A stretch of DNA of 15,907 nucleotides from the NCBI GenBank assembly GCA_016190585.1, contig JACPQH010000043.1, positions 1 to 15,907 of the forward strand, given 5' to 3'. Numbering within the stretch: position 1 is the first letter of the stretch; every line of letters starts with the position of its first letter. Origin of the DNA: Chloroflexota bacterium. GTDB taxonomy: Bacteria; Chloroflexota; Dehalococcoidia; Dehalococcoidales; RBG-16-60-22. Below the pieces are notes generated by a model. It made no database searches and was not told where the DNA came from. It saw only the letters and a list, made by a program, of their open reading frames with translations. The position numbers and the translations under genes were made by a program. Positions 1 to 7,278 of this stretch are shown here, piece by piece.

Positions 1-1635
1 GATGTGGGCTTCGTACTCATCGCGGAAGTAGCGCAGGGTGGTAAGGACCGGGTTGGGCGCCGTCTGACCGAGACCGCAGAGCGAACCGGCCTTGATGGCC
101 TGGCTGAGCTCGATCAGCAGGTCGATGTCTGACGGTTTGCCCTTGCCTGCGGTGATGTCCTCGAGTATGCCGAGCATCTGCTTCGTGCCGATGCGGCACA
201 TGACGCACTTGCCGCATGACTCCGACTGCGTGAAGCTGAGGAAGAAGCGGGCGACATCAACCATGCAAGTGTCTTCGTCCATGACCACCATGCCGCCGGA
301 GCCCATGATGGCCCCGGCCTGCGTGAGCGACTCGTACTCCACTGGTAGGTCGAGCATGGTTTCCGGCAGGCAGCCGCCCGAGGGGCCGCCGGTCTGGATG
401 GCCTTGAACTTCTTCTCGTTCAGGACGCCGCCGCCGATGCCGAAGATGATGTCCCGCAGGTGGATGCCCAGCGGCACCTCGATGAGGCCGGTGCGGTTAA
501 TCTTACCGGCCAGAGCGAAGGTCTTGGTCCCTTTGCTCTTTTCCGTGCCGTAGCCGGCATACCAGTCGGCGGAGTTTTGAAGGATGGCGGCCACGTCCGC
601 CCAGGTCTCGACGTTGTTGATGTTGGTGGGCTTGCCCCACAGGCCGGACTGGGCGGGGAAGGGCGGCCGCGGCTTGGGCATGCCCCGCTTGCCTTCGATG
701 GAGGCGATCAGGGCGGTTTCCTCGCCGCAGACGAAGGCGCCGGCGCCTTCTCTCAGCTCGATGTCAAAGCTGAAGCCGGAGCCGAGGATGTTCTCCCCGA
801 TGAGCCCGGCGTCTTTGACCTGCTTCAGCGCGACTTTAAGCATTTCGATGGCCAGCGGCTTCTCGGCGCGGCAGTAGATAAAGCCGCGGGTAGCGCCGAT
901 GGCGTGAGCGCCGATGACCATGCCTTCCAGCACGGAATGAGGGTCGCCCTCCAGCAGGAGGCGGTTCATGAATGCGCCGGGGTCGCCCTCATCGGCGTTG
1001 CAGATGATATACTTGGTATCGCCGGGGGACTGCCGGCAGAGCTCCCACTTGGTAGCGGTGGGGAAGCCGGCGCCGCCGCGCCCGCGGAGGCCGGATTTCT
1101 TGATCTCGGCGATGACCTCTTCGGGCTTCATCTTGAGGGCCCGGGCCATGCCGCTGTAGCCGCCCCGGGCGATATAATGCGCGATGTTCTCCGGGTCGAT
1201 AAGGCCGCAGTTTCTCAGGACGATGCGCACCTGGGGCTTGAGCATGGGCAAATCATGGAGGCGGGGAATGCCTTCGATGCCGGTCTCGCCCACCGTTCCT
1301 ATCGCCAGGTCGGCCCGGGGGTTGTCATTAATCAGGTAGTCCTCGATAAGCTGGAGGACGAGCTTGGGGGTGACGTTACCGTAGCTGATGCGGGGCCGCC
1401 CCGGTTTGACGATATCGATGATAGGCTCATCGTAGCACAGCCCGATGCAGCCCACCTTGATGACAGTAGCCGCCAGACCGCGGTTGACCAGCTCGGCGTT
1501 GATGGCCTCCAGGACGGCGATGCCCCCTGAAGCCCGGCCGCAGGTACCGTAGCCGATGTAGATGCGGGGCTTGTCGCTGTTCTCCAGGGTCTCCCACTCC
1601 GTCTTGGCCCTATGCTGCATTTCTTCAAAATTCAT
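1..1635 (-). CDS. NuoF/HymB-like NAD(P)H-binding flavoprotein subunit (3' end outside window)
   Basis: Diaphorase subunit of the complex I 51-kDa / HymB / HndC family. It oxidises or reduces NAD(P)(H) on FMN and passes electrons to Fe-S clusters in the cytoplasm. The frame is open from the ATG at 1633-1635 to the window edge (545 codons), so the C-terminus is missing. Residues about 25-100 form a thioredoxin-like domain with Cys32, Cys63 and Cys67. The glycine-rich loop GRGGAGFPTATKW starts at residue 185, and the FMN motif CGEETAL starts at Cys303. The [4Fe-4S] motif ESCGKCVMCRIG has Cys474, 477 and 480, with the fourth ligand at Cys520 in SLCGLGQTAPNP. HymB-type proteins usually continue into a ferredoxin domain, which would lie beyond the edge. 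GAGG lies 5 bases before the ATG. The gene follows the NuoE-like gene by 15 bases. Whether it belongs to a hydrogenase, a formate dehydrogenase or a methylene-THF reductase complex cannot be decided here. Confidence 0.93.
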   Translation of the reverse strand, partial: MNFEEMQHRAKTEWETLENSDKPRIYIGYGTCGRASGGIAVLEAINAELVNRGLAATVIKVGCIGLCYDEPIIDIVKPGRPRISYGNVTPKLVLQLIEDYLINDNPRADLAIGTVGETGIEGIPRLHDLPMLKPQVRIVLRNCGLIDPENIAHYIARGGYSGMARALKMKPEEVIAEIKKSGLRGRGGAGFPTATKWELCRQSPGDTKYIICNADEGDPGAFMNRLLLEGDPHSVLEGMVIGAHAIGATRGFIYCRAEKPLAIEMLKVALKQVKDAGLIGENILGSGFSFDIELREGAGAFVCGEETALIASIEGKRGMPKPRPPFPAQSGLWGKPTNINNVETWADVAAILQNSADWYAGYGTEKSKGTKTFALAGKINRTGLIEVPLGIHLRDIIFGIGGGVLNEKKFKAIQTGGPSGGCLPETMLDLPVEYESLTQAGAIMGSGGMVVMDEDTCMVDVARFFLSFTQSESCGKCVMCRIGTKQMLGILEDITAGKGKPSDIDLLIELSQAIKAGSLCGLGQTAPNPVLTTLRYFRDEYEAHI

Positions 1636-1650
1636 GCGCACCTCGCGATA

Positions 1651-2124
1651 CTACTTGGCGCTTTTTAATATTTCCTTTACCTTCGCCGGCGCCATCCGCC
1701 CGTAAACGGTCTTGTCAATCACCATGACCGGCGCCAGGGCGCACGAGCCGAAACAGGAGATAGTCTCGATGGTGTACTCCATATCCGGCGTCGTTTCACC
1801 GGCGCAAATTCCGAGCTCCTTTTCGATCTCGGCCAGGATCTTGCCCCCGCCCCGGACGTGGCAGGCGGTGCCTCGGCAGACGCGGATGACGCGCTTGCCC
1901 GCCGGCTTCAGCTTGAACAGGGCGTAGAAGGTGCTCACCCCGTAGATGGTGCTCTCCGGCACCCGCAGGAACCGGGATATCTCTTTCATGGCCTCTTCCG
2001 GCAGGTAGCGGAAATGCTCCTGTGCTTCCTGGAGGATTGGTATCAGCTCGTCCTTTCTGCCCTGATAGCGTGTGAAAATCTTTGCCAGCGCTTCCTTGAT
2101 TTCAGCCTTTTCCAGGGTTGCCAC
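1651..2124 (-). CDS. NuoE/HymA-like thioredoxin-fold [2Fe-2S] subunit
   Basis: Small electron-transfer subunit of the complex I 24-kDa / HymA / HndA family, the usual partner of a NuoF-type flavoprotein. The 157 residues have an N-terminal helical part (about 1-75, including YLPEEAM and STFYALF) and a C-terminal thioredoxin fold. The four [2Fe-2S] ligands are Cys83, Cys88, Cys124 and Cys128 (CRGTAC and SCFGSC), the family spacing. Length is typical for the family. The start is uncertain. The GTG at 2122-2124 overlaps its own Shine-Dalgarno-like GGGAGG (2124-2129), whereas a CTG at 2113-2115 has that SD at an 8-base spacing. An in-frame stop at 2134-2136 excludes longer versions. The 5' end overlaps the DUF3786 gene by 23 bases, which suggests translational coupling, and nuoF follows after 15 bases. 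Confidence 0.92.
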   Translation of the reverse strand: MATLEKAEIKEALAKIFTRYQGRKDELIPILQEAQEHFRYLPEEAMKEISRFLRVPESTIYGVSTFYALFKLKPAGKRVIRVCRGTACHVRGGGKILAEIEKELGICAGETTPDMEYTIETISCFGSCALAPVMVIDKTVYGRMAPAKVKEILKSAK

Positions 2125-2761
2125 CTCCCGTTTTCAGTAGCTTGACCAGTTTCCAGGCGATAATCTCGCAGAGCACGTTGATGTCTTCATTGGTGAGGTA
2201 GTCGGAGACCGTGCTGTCGAACATAATATTGCCTTCCGGCGGGAACTCGTCGTCACCCTGCCAGAGCACCATGTCGACAGGCACCCGGCTGAAGGCGTCG
2301 ATAGCCACGGCGGTATCGCCGTAGGCCGATTTCCGCCCGCCGATGAGCGCGGCGATATCGATGAACCGGGCGGGCTGCCGGCCGAAGTTGTCCACCAGCG
2401 GCTTGATGGCGCGCTTGTAGAAAACGGGGAAGTAGTGGGTGCCTTCGGGCAGCTCCTTGTAGGTTATCGGCCGGCGGGCGAGGGGGGTGCCGCGGGCCTG
2501 GGTAAAGTAATGAAGCACCAGTATCTTGTCCCGGGCGGTCAGCTCCTCCGCCGGGCTGATGGCGGCGACTTCGCCGTCAGGCAGGCTAATCCGGCACAGG
2601 CGGTTCAGGTACACCAGCTCGACCGCGTTCAGCGACTCGTTAAAAGTGGCGTCGCTGTTCCGGCACTGCTCGGGGATGCTCTGGCTCCTGAGACGGTCAC
2701 GGGCCAGCTTGAGGGCCAGCCCGAAACCATACTCGGATTTGTCGCCGGACGGAATTGTCAG
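2102..2761 (-). CDS. DUF3786-like protein of unknown function
   Basis: I recognise this from memory as a DUF3786-type protein. No biochemical function is known to me, but such genes occur near CODH/ACS and corrinoid genes in anaerobes. From the GTG at 2612-2614 the protein would have only 170 residues, yet the frame stays open upstream to a stop at 2837-2839. That extra part carries family-like sequence (FGLALKLARDRL, then IPEQCRNS). It contains no ATG, GTG or TTG. Two CTG codons have good Shine-Dalgarno spacing: 2759-2761 (GGAGG at 2770-2774, 8 bases) and 2792-2794 (GGAGG at 2801-2805, 6 bases), giving 219 or 230 residues. I chose the shorter; the choice is an inference. Later segments include TYKELPEGTHYFPVF, FIDIAALIGG and a C-terminal LCEIIAWKLVKLL helix. 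There is no Fe-S motif, signal peptide or membrane segment. The gene sits between acsE and the NuoE-like gene. Confidence 0.75.
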   Translation of the reverse strand: MTIPSGDKSEYGFGLALKLARDRLRSQSIPEQCRNSDATFNESLNAVELVYLNRLCRISLPDGEVAAISPAEELTARDKILVLHYFTQARGTPLARRPITYKELPEGTHYFPVFYKRAIKPLVDNFGRQPARFIDIAALIGGRKSAYGDTAVAIDAFSRVPVDMVLWQGDDEFPPEGNIMFDSTVSDYLTNEDINVLCEIIAWKLVKLLKTGGGNPGKG

Positions 2762-2768
2762 TTTTGCC

Positions 2769-2805
2769 CCCTCCGGGCCTGTGGGTTTCTCCAGGTTATA
2801 CCTCC
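2769..2805 (-). promoter_or_regulatory. Two Shine-Dalgarno sites pointing at CTG codons of the DUF3786 gene
   Basis: GGAGG occurs on the minus strand at 2801-2805, inside the last codons of acsE, and again at 2770-2774. They lie 6 and 8 bases before in-frame CTG codons at 2792-2794 and 2759-2761. No standard start codon exists upstream of 2614 in this frame, so one of these sites, or a rarer ATT at 2753-2755, would have to be used if the conserved N-terminus is made. Confidence 0.45.
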
Positions 2806-3674
2806 AACCAGGCGTGAGAATACAGCGAGTCGCCCATCAGCACCCGGACTGTTTTGACGTACTCTTTCTCTTTCTGGCCCAGCTTGTCCGTATCAGGTTT
2901 CTCGCCGTCCATGACGCGGTGCACCAGGCTGACAATCTCCGGCATCTGGCCGCGGGCTATCTGCCGGATTTCCTCGTCGAAGGCGTCAACGATGGCGGCG
3001 TAGAGCCCCTGCCGCATCAACATGATCAGGTAAGCGCGGTTCAGGTACGGCCTGAGGTGGGAAGGCGTGCCGTTAGAGACGTTGGAAAGACCGACTATTG
3101 ATTTGCAGCCGGGCGCGATCTCCCCGAGCATGCCCATGAACTCGACACAGGCCTTTATCTGGTTGATTTCCACCGAGACCGGGCTGACGATGGGGTCGAT
3201 CCATATCTTCTCGTTCGGGATGCCCAGCTCGTTGGCTCTATAGACAATGTCAACGGCGTGCATGGCCCGCTCGTTGGCGTCACGCGGCATGCCCTCGACG
3301 CCCCAGAGCAGACCGATCATGTCGGCGCCGTATTTCTTCGCCAGGGGAAGCCCCTGTTCGATCCTGGCGGGCTGCAGGGATATCGAGTTCATCAGTGCCT
3401 TGCCCTTACAGGCCTTGAGGCCGGACTCCATCGCCACCAGGTTGGTCGTATCGAGCGACAGCGGCTTGTCGGTGACCGTCTGCACGGTCCTGACCACCCA
3501 GTCCATCAACTCCTCGCCGTTCTTGCGGGCTGGGCCGATATTGAGGTCGATGTAGTCGACACCGGCGGCGGTCTGGGACTGGGCCAGTTCCTGTATCGGC
3601 TGGGGATTACGCTCCTTTAAGGCCGGGCCAATGGTCTGCGAGATGATGTTTAGGTTTTCTCCAACGAGTATCAT
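2796..3674 (-). CDS. acsE: Methyltetrahydrofolate:corrinoid iron-sulfur protein methyltransferase (AcsE)
   Basis: Transfers the methyl group of 5-methyl-THF to Co(I) of the corrinoid iron-sulfur protein, linking the folate branch to acetyl-CoA synthase in the cytoplasm. The 292-residue protein has the pterin-binding TIM-barrel pattern: VGENLNI near the start, YIDLNIGPA at 41-49, and LDTTN with Asp75. Asn96 is in ALMNS, Asp160 in WIDP, and Asn198 in GLSNVSNG. These match the positions of Asp75, Asn96, Asp160 and Asn199 that I recall for the Moorella enzyme. The protein is about 30 residues longer than the 262-residue Moorella protein; the extra part is a charged C-terminal tail from about residue 258. 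The ATG at 3672-3674 is preceded by GGGAGG at a good distance. It follows acsC by 9 bases. Confidence 0.95.
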   Translation of the reverse strand: MILVGENLNIISQTIGPALKERNPQPIQELAQSQTAAGVDYIDLNIGPARKNGEELMDWVVRTVQTVTDKPLSLDTTNLVAMESGLKACKGKALMNSISLQPARIEQGLPLAKKYGADMIGLLWGVEGMPRDANERAMHAVDIVYRANELGIPNEKIWIDPIVSPVSVEINQIKACVEFMGMLGEIAPGCKSIVGLSNVSNGTPSHLRPYLNRAYLIMLMRQGLYAAIVDAFDEEIRQIARGQMPEIVSLVHRVMDGEKPDTDKLGQKEKEYVKTVRVLMGDSLYSHAWLEV

Positions 3675-3683
3675 CTTTCCTCC

Positions 3684-5033
3684 CTATGAAGCTTTCCATT
3701 GCTTGAGGTAAGCAGGGAGATGGGCGGCCTCTCTCGGGCCCACCAGTATCTCCCAGCCGGGCAGCTCTTCCTCGAGCCCGCCGCTCTCGGCAGCGATGTA
3801 GCCGGGTATGATGATCTTGCGGTGCTTGATCTTGCTCTCGATGCCGCTCTTTTTCACGAAGGGGCCGATGATATCGGCGGAGAACTTGCCGGCCGCCCAG
3901 GCGGTCATAACCGAAAGACCTTCGGTGTCCTTGACCAGGAGCCAGGTCGGCACCTTGCTGTTGTCAATCTCGCCCGAAACGATGAAATAGGTCAGGGAGA
4001 AGTTGGAGGTAACGAGCACCGGCGAGTTCTCATTGGGCTTATTTATCTCGTAGATGCCTTCGGTGGTGGCCAGCGGGCGCTGCGGATCGGTATAGATGTT
4101 CAGCCGCTCGACCAGCAGCGGGAACAGACTCTCGCCGCGGAAGTCCGACAGCACGATGATGCCGCCGTACTTGGCGACGAACATCGAGGCGATAAGGGCT
4201 TCCTTCATGGGGTCGTCCGTCATCTCCACCGGGAAGACGATGGTGGGGAAACCCAGCGGGCGGAACTTCTTGACCAGGGCGGCGCTGCGGATGATTATCT
4301 GGTCCTCGAAGGCCTTGCGCACCTTCCGGGAGCCGGGGTCCAGCACGATGTTCTTGATGCCGGCCGAAGTGAACTTGTCGGTCAGCGCGGCCAGCTCATC
4401 GTAGCTGGAACCCTTAACGGCCACCGGGCAGGCGTTGTCCTTGACCAGGGGCATAACCCGGTCGATATTATCTTTGGTGGCGGCGTAGACCAGAGGTTTC
4501 CGGTCGGCGCATACCTTGAGCGCGGCTTCCAGATTCTCCGGATTTTCGCTCATCAGGATGATGTTCAGGCTGCTGTTCTGCTTGACCGCATCAGCCAGCT
4601 CGGCGAACTTCCGGGCGTCACCCGAGGCATCCTTGACGGCAACCAGGTCGGGGCGCAGCGTCAGGCCGACCCGCTGGTACTCCAGGCTCCGGGCGCGCTC
4701 CAGGCGGGTTTTCACCTCGTCGGCGGGCATGGTATCGGTGAGCAGCATGGCCAATCCCGGCGGGTTCTCGAACCGTTTCTCGTGGCGGAACATGACCGTC
4801 TCGCCGCCGATCTTGAGGGCCTTGTCCCCGACGCCGATGGTCACCGGCAGAATGGGCGGCGCCGAGGCTTCGGAAAGCTGGATCTTGACCTCTTCCGAGA
4901 CGAAGCGGCAGGCGGCAAGCTCCGCCTTGCCCGAAGCCAGGTTCATGGCGAAAGCCAGGCAGGTGGGTACGCCGCACTCACCGCAGTTGGTCTTGGGCAG
5001 CATTTTGAAAATCTGGATTCCAGTTAATGCCAT
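3684..5033 (-). CDS. acsC: Corrinoid iron-sulfur protein large subunit (AcsC)
   Basis: Large (gamma) subunit of the CoFeSP, which carries the methyl group on cobalt between AcsE and AcsB. The 449 residues begin with the [4Fe-4S] domain, ligands Cys17, Cys20, Cys25 and Cys42 (NCGECGVPTC, then AACRF), the same positions as in the Moorella protein. A TIM-barrel domain follows (about 60-320). A C-terminal corrinoid-binding domain (about 325-449) includes NSPVLVTSNFSLTYF and SVMTAWAAGKF, where the family binds the cofactor base-off. Length is the usual one. The ATG at 5031-5033 has AGGAGAG just upstream. The gene lies 10 bases after acsB and 9 before acsE, fitting stoichiometric co-expression. Its partner acsD lies separately, upstream of acsA. 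Confidence 0.97.
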   Translation of the reverse strand: MALTGIQIFKMLPKTNCGECGVPTCLAFAMNLASGKAELAACRFVSEEVKIQLSEASAPPILPVTIGVGDKALKIGGETVMFRHEKRFENPPGLAMLLTDTMPADEVKTRLERARSLEYQRVGLTLRPDLVAVKDASGDARKFAELADAVKQNSSLNIILMSENPENLEAALKVCADRKPLVYAATKDNIDRVMPLVKDNACPVAVKGSSYDELAALTDKFTSAGIKNIVLDPGSRKVRKAFEDQIIIRSAALVKKFRPLGFPTIVFPVEMTDDPMKEALIASMFVAKYGGIIVLSDFRGESLFPLLVERLNIYTDPQRPLATTEGIYEINKPNENSPVLVTSNFSLTYFIVSGEIDNSKVPTWLLVKDTEGLSVMTAWAAGKFSADIIGPFVKKSGIESKIKHRKIIIPGYIAAESGGLEEELPGWEILVGPREAAHLPAYLKQWKAS

Positions 5034-5043
5034 TTACTCTCTC

Positions 5044-7251
5044 CTAGCCAATTATCGGGTCCATGGTCAGGGCGGGATGCCCCTTCTCCTCAAGGAAGGG
5101 CAGTATTTGCTCCTCGGTGGTGCCGATGGTCTCGTCGGCAATCTTGCCGAGAAGGTCAGGTACGCCCAGCTCAGCCGCCCGTTTCTTGATCCTCTCCCCG
5201 ATTTCCTCTTTGAGCATCTTGGGCATCCAGACCATTCTCAGGAGCCCGCCGTCGCCCGCGAGGAACTTGCGCTGGGTGATGTTGTATTTGCCGTGTCCCA
5301 CACAGCCCGGCGTGCTCAGGCCGCCGCCGATGGTGCCGGCCAGCGTGGTGAACTTCATGCCGCAGGGCGTTTCGCCGGTGTAATCGCGGTTCACCGTCAT
5401 GACGCCGTTGCACAGGGGCAGGATAGCGGCGATCGCCTCGCAGCAGCCGCAGGTGGTCATCGGGTCGTTGACGATGCTGTAGAAGTTGTAGTGGTCAATC
5501 TTACCGCGCGACGTCTTTAAGACAAAGTCGTTCACGCCTTTCCACTGCCCGAGCTTGGTGTCGATAACCTCGCCCTTGGGCACCGGCTGGTTGGGGCCGG
5601 TGGGGTTAATCTCGTTGGAGGCCTTGCAGTCCATCCAGTTGTAGGAGCCACAGAGGCCGGTCCGCTCCGGGCTGATAACGCAAACGTGGCTCGGCGCGAA
5701 GGACTGGCAGAGGGTGCAGGAGTAAAAGACCTCCGTGGTCTCATCCGTCATGCCCTCGATGCGCGTATCCCTGGTGCGGTACACGTCCCGGGCCGTAGCC
5801 AGGATCGCGTCGACCTGCTTGGGCTCGGTGTAAATCTTTACCTCCAGCTTGTCGAAGATGCGGCCGAAGTCCTGGTGCAGCTTGGCGTGGAGGATGGTTC
5901 CCAGGTGGGAGATCTTGAAGCCCTTGGCTACCGCCTGCTTGCTTACCCTGAGCCAGGCGATGTCCCGCTGGCCGATGTGCATCACGCCCTGCGCGTAGTT
6001 GATTAGGTGGTGAATCTGGCGCTCCAGGATAGGCTCGTAGTCCTCCTGCATCTGGCGCCCCGCCACCAGAACGTTGATGGCCATGGGCAGCCGGGAGCCG
6101 GGCTGGACATCGGTCACCTCGGGGCCGATCACCTCTATCCTGCCGTCCTCGACCTCATCCATACGCCGCGTGGTGACCCACTCCACCATATGGGTGCGAC
6201 CGCCGCCGCACTCCAGGTGAATGTCATCACCGCGGACCCGCTCGCCTTCGAAGGCCGGGCCGTAGGCGACCGGGATGGGAACATCGGCGACGGTTACCTT
6301 GAGACCGCGCACCTCGATGGCCTTGGCGACGATCTTGTCGTGCGGGATGTTGGAGACTACGTGCTCATAGGTGCAGACGCCGGTCGGCAGGATTTCCGGG
6401 ATCGGCGTGTCCGCGATGGCGGGGAAGCCGAAGTTGATGGCCCCCGCCGCATTGGAGTACCATTCGTCCGTCACCGTGCCCAGGGGCAGGGCGAAGGCGA
6501 AGATGCGGTCCTTGTTATAGATTAGCACCTTGCGGAAGTCGCCGGGTTCGATACCGCCGAAGGAAAGGGCGGCCCGGGTGGCGAAGCCCATGGCGAAAAC
6601 GGTGGCGCTGACGTCGGGGCCGAACGATACCAGGCGGGTACCCCACCCGATCTGCACCCCCGCTTCGTGAAGCTGCTCCGACATGCGCTTGCCGTCATGG
6701 GCCGCCGACATGAAGACGTAGATATTCTTCTGCTGAAGCTCCTGGGCTATCCTGGCGGCTATCTCGGGCGTAGGCGCGGCGCCGAGAATGGCGGCAAAAC
6801 CCGGGGCGGTGCCGTCCACGAACTCGACGCCTCTCTTTCTCAGGATGATGTCATCGGCGGCGCCGAGCCAGATTTTGTCCTCGAACACGTCCTCACCGGT
6901 GAGGTAGAAGTTCGGCTCCTCACGGTACCTGATGGCCTCAATCAGCTCCTCAGCGAAAAGGGTGACCATCCCGGCGTCAAGGGCCGGCCCGAGGTAGGGA
7001 AGGTGATGGGTCTCTTTTACCAGAGGCGGCAGGAAGGCTTTACACTTCTTGAGGATGCCCTCCATGTCGCCCAGCTTTTCTACCTTTAAACCCAGTATGC
7101 CGTATATGACAGGCAGGTAGTAGGCCGTGTTGGGGAAGCCGACAGGCTCGTTGGCGCCCCATTTCTGCATGGCCTCCTGCCATTTAGCCTCAGCCTGGGC
7201 GACCGTCTTGTGAGCGCCCCTGATTGCCGCTGCCGCGATTATTTTAGACAT
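5044..7251 (-). CDS. acsB: Acetyl-CoA synthase, bacterial type (AcsB)
   Basis: Catalyses assembly of acetyl-CoA from CO, the CoFeSP-bound methyl group and CoA at the Ni-Ni-[4Fe-4S] A-cluster. The 735 residues (Moorella: 729) include the bacterial N-terminal domain (about 1-310) that docks on CO dehydrogenase and forms the CO tunnel. The A-cluster ligands are all present. Cys512, Cys515, Cys524 and Cys534 hold the cubane and bridge to the proximal nickel. Cys601-Gly602-Cys603 binds the distal nickel. Each is offset by +6 from the Moorella numbering. Phe518 corresponds to the gating Phe512. The ATG at 7249-7251 follows GGAGG by 6 bases. The gap to acsA is 27 bases and to acsC 10. The complete N-terminal domain argues against an archaeal Cdh-type origin. 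Confidence 0.98.
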   Translation of the reverse strand: MSKIIAAAAIRGAHKTVAQAEAKWQEAMQKWGANEPVGFPNTAYYLPVIYGILGLKVEKLGDMEGILKKCKAFLPPLVKETHHLPYLGPALDAGMVTLFAEELIEAIRYREEPNFYLTGEDVFEDKIWLGAADDIILRKRGVEFVDGTAPGFAAILGAAPTPEIAARIAQELQQKNIYVFMSAAHDGKRMSEQLHEAGVQIGWGTRLVSFGPDVSATVFAMGFATRAALSFGGIEPGDFRKVLIYNKDRIFAFALPLGTVTDEWYSNAAGAINFGFPAIADTPIPEILPTGVCTYEHVVSNIPHDKIVAKAIEVRGLKVTVADVPIPVAYGPAFEGERVRGDDIHLECGGGRTHMVEWVTTRRMDEVEDGRIEVIGPEVTDVQPGSRLPMAINVLVAGRQMQEDYEPILERQIHHLINYAQGVMHIGQRDIAWLRVSKQAVAKGFKISHLGTILHAKLHQDFGRIFDKLEVKIYTEPKQVDAILATARDVYRTRDTRIEGMTDETTEVFYSCTLCQSFAPSHVCVISPERTGLCGSYNWMDCKASNEINPTGPNQPVPKGEVIDTKLGQWKGVNDFVLKTSRGKIDHYNFYSIVNDPMTTCGCCEAIAAILPLCNGVMTVNRDYTGETPCGMKFTTLAGTIGGGLSTPGCVGHGKYNITQRKFLAGDGGLLRMVWMPKMLKEEIGERIKKRAAELGVPDLLGKIADETIGTTEEQILPFLEEKGHPALTMDPIIG

Positions 7252-7278
7252 TTATCGCCTCCAAACTCTGTGTTCACG

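Noticed and set aside
460..1530. Long plus-strand open frame (356 codons)
   Set aside because: It lies opposite the NuoF-like gene, matches no family, and is explained by codon bias in GC-rich DNA.
1332..1628. Minus-strand 98-codon frame near the NuoF start
   Set aside because: It is out of frame with the NuoF-like protein that begins at 1635, and its Ser/Arg/Pro-rich sequence is characteristic of a wrong frame.
3699..5027. Plus-strand open frame of 442 codons opposite acsC
   Set aside because: It is a complement-strand shadow of the well-supported acsC, with composition typical of antisense frames (many Gly, Asp, His, Val) and no recognisable domain.
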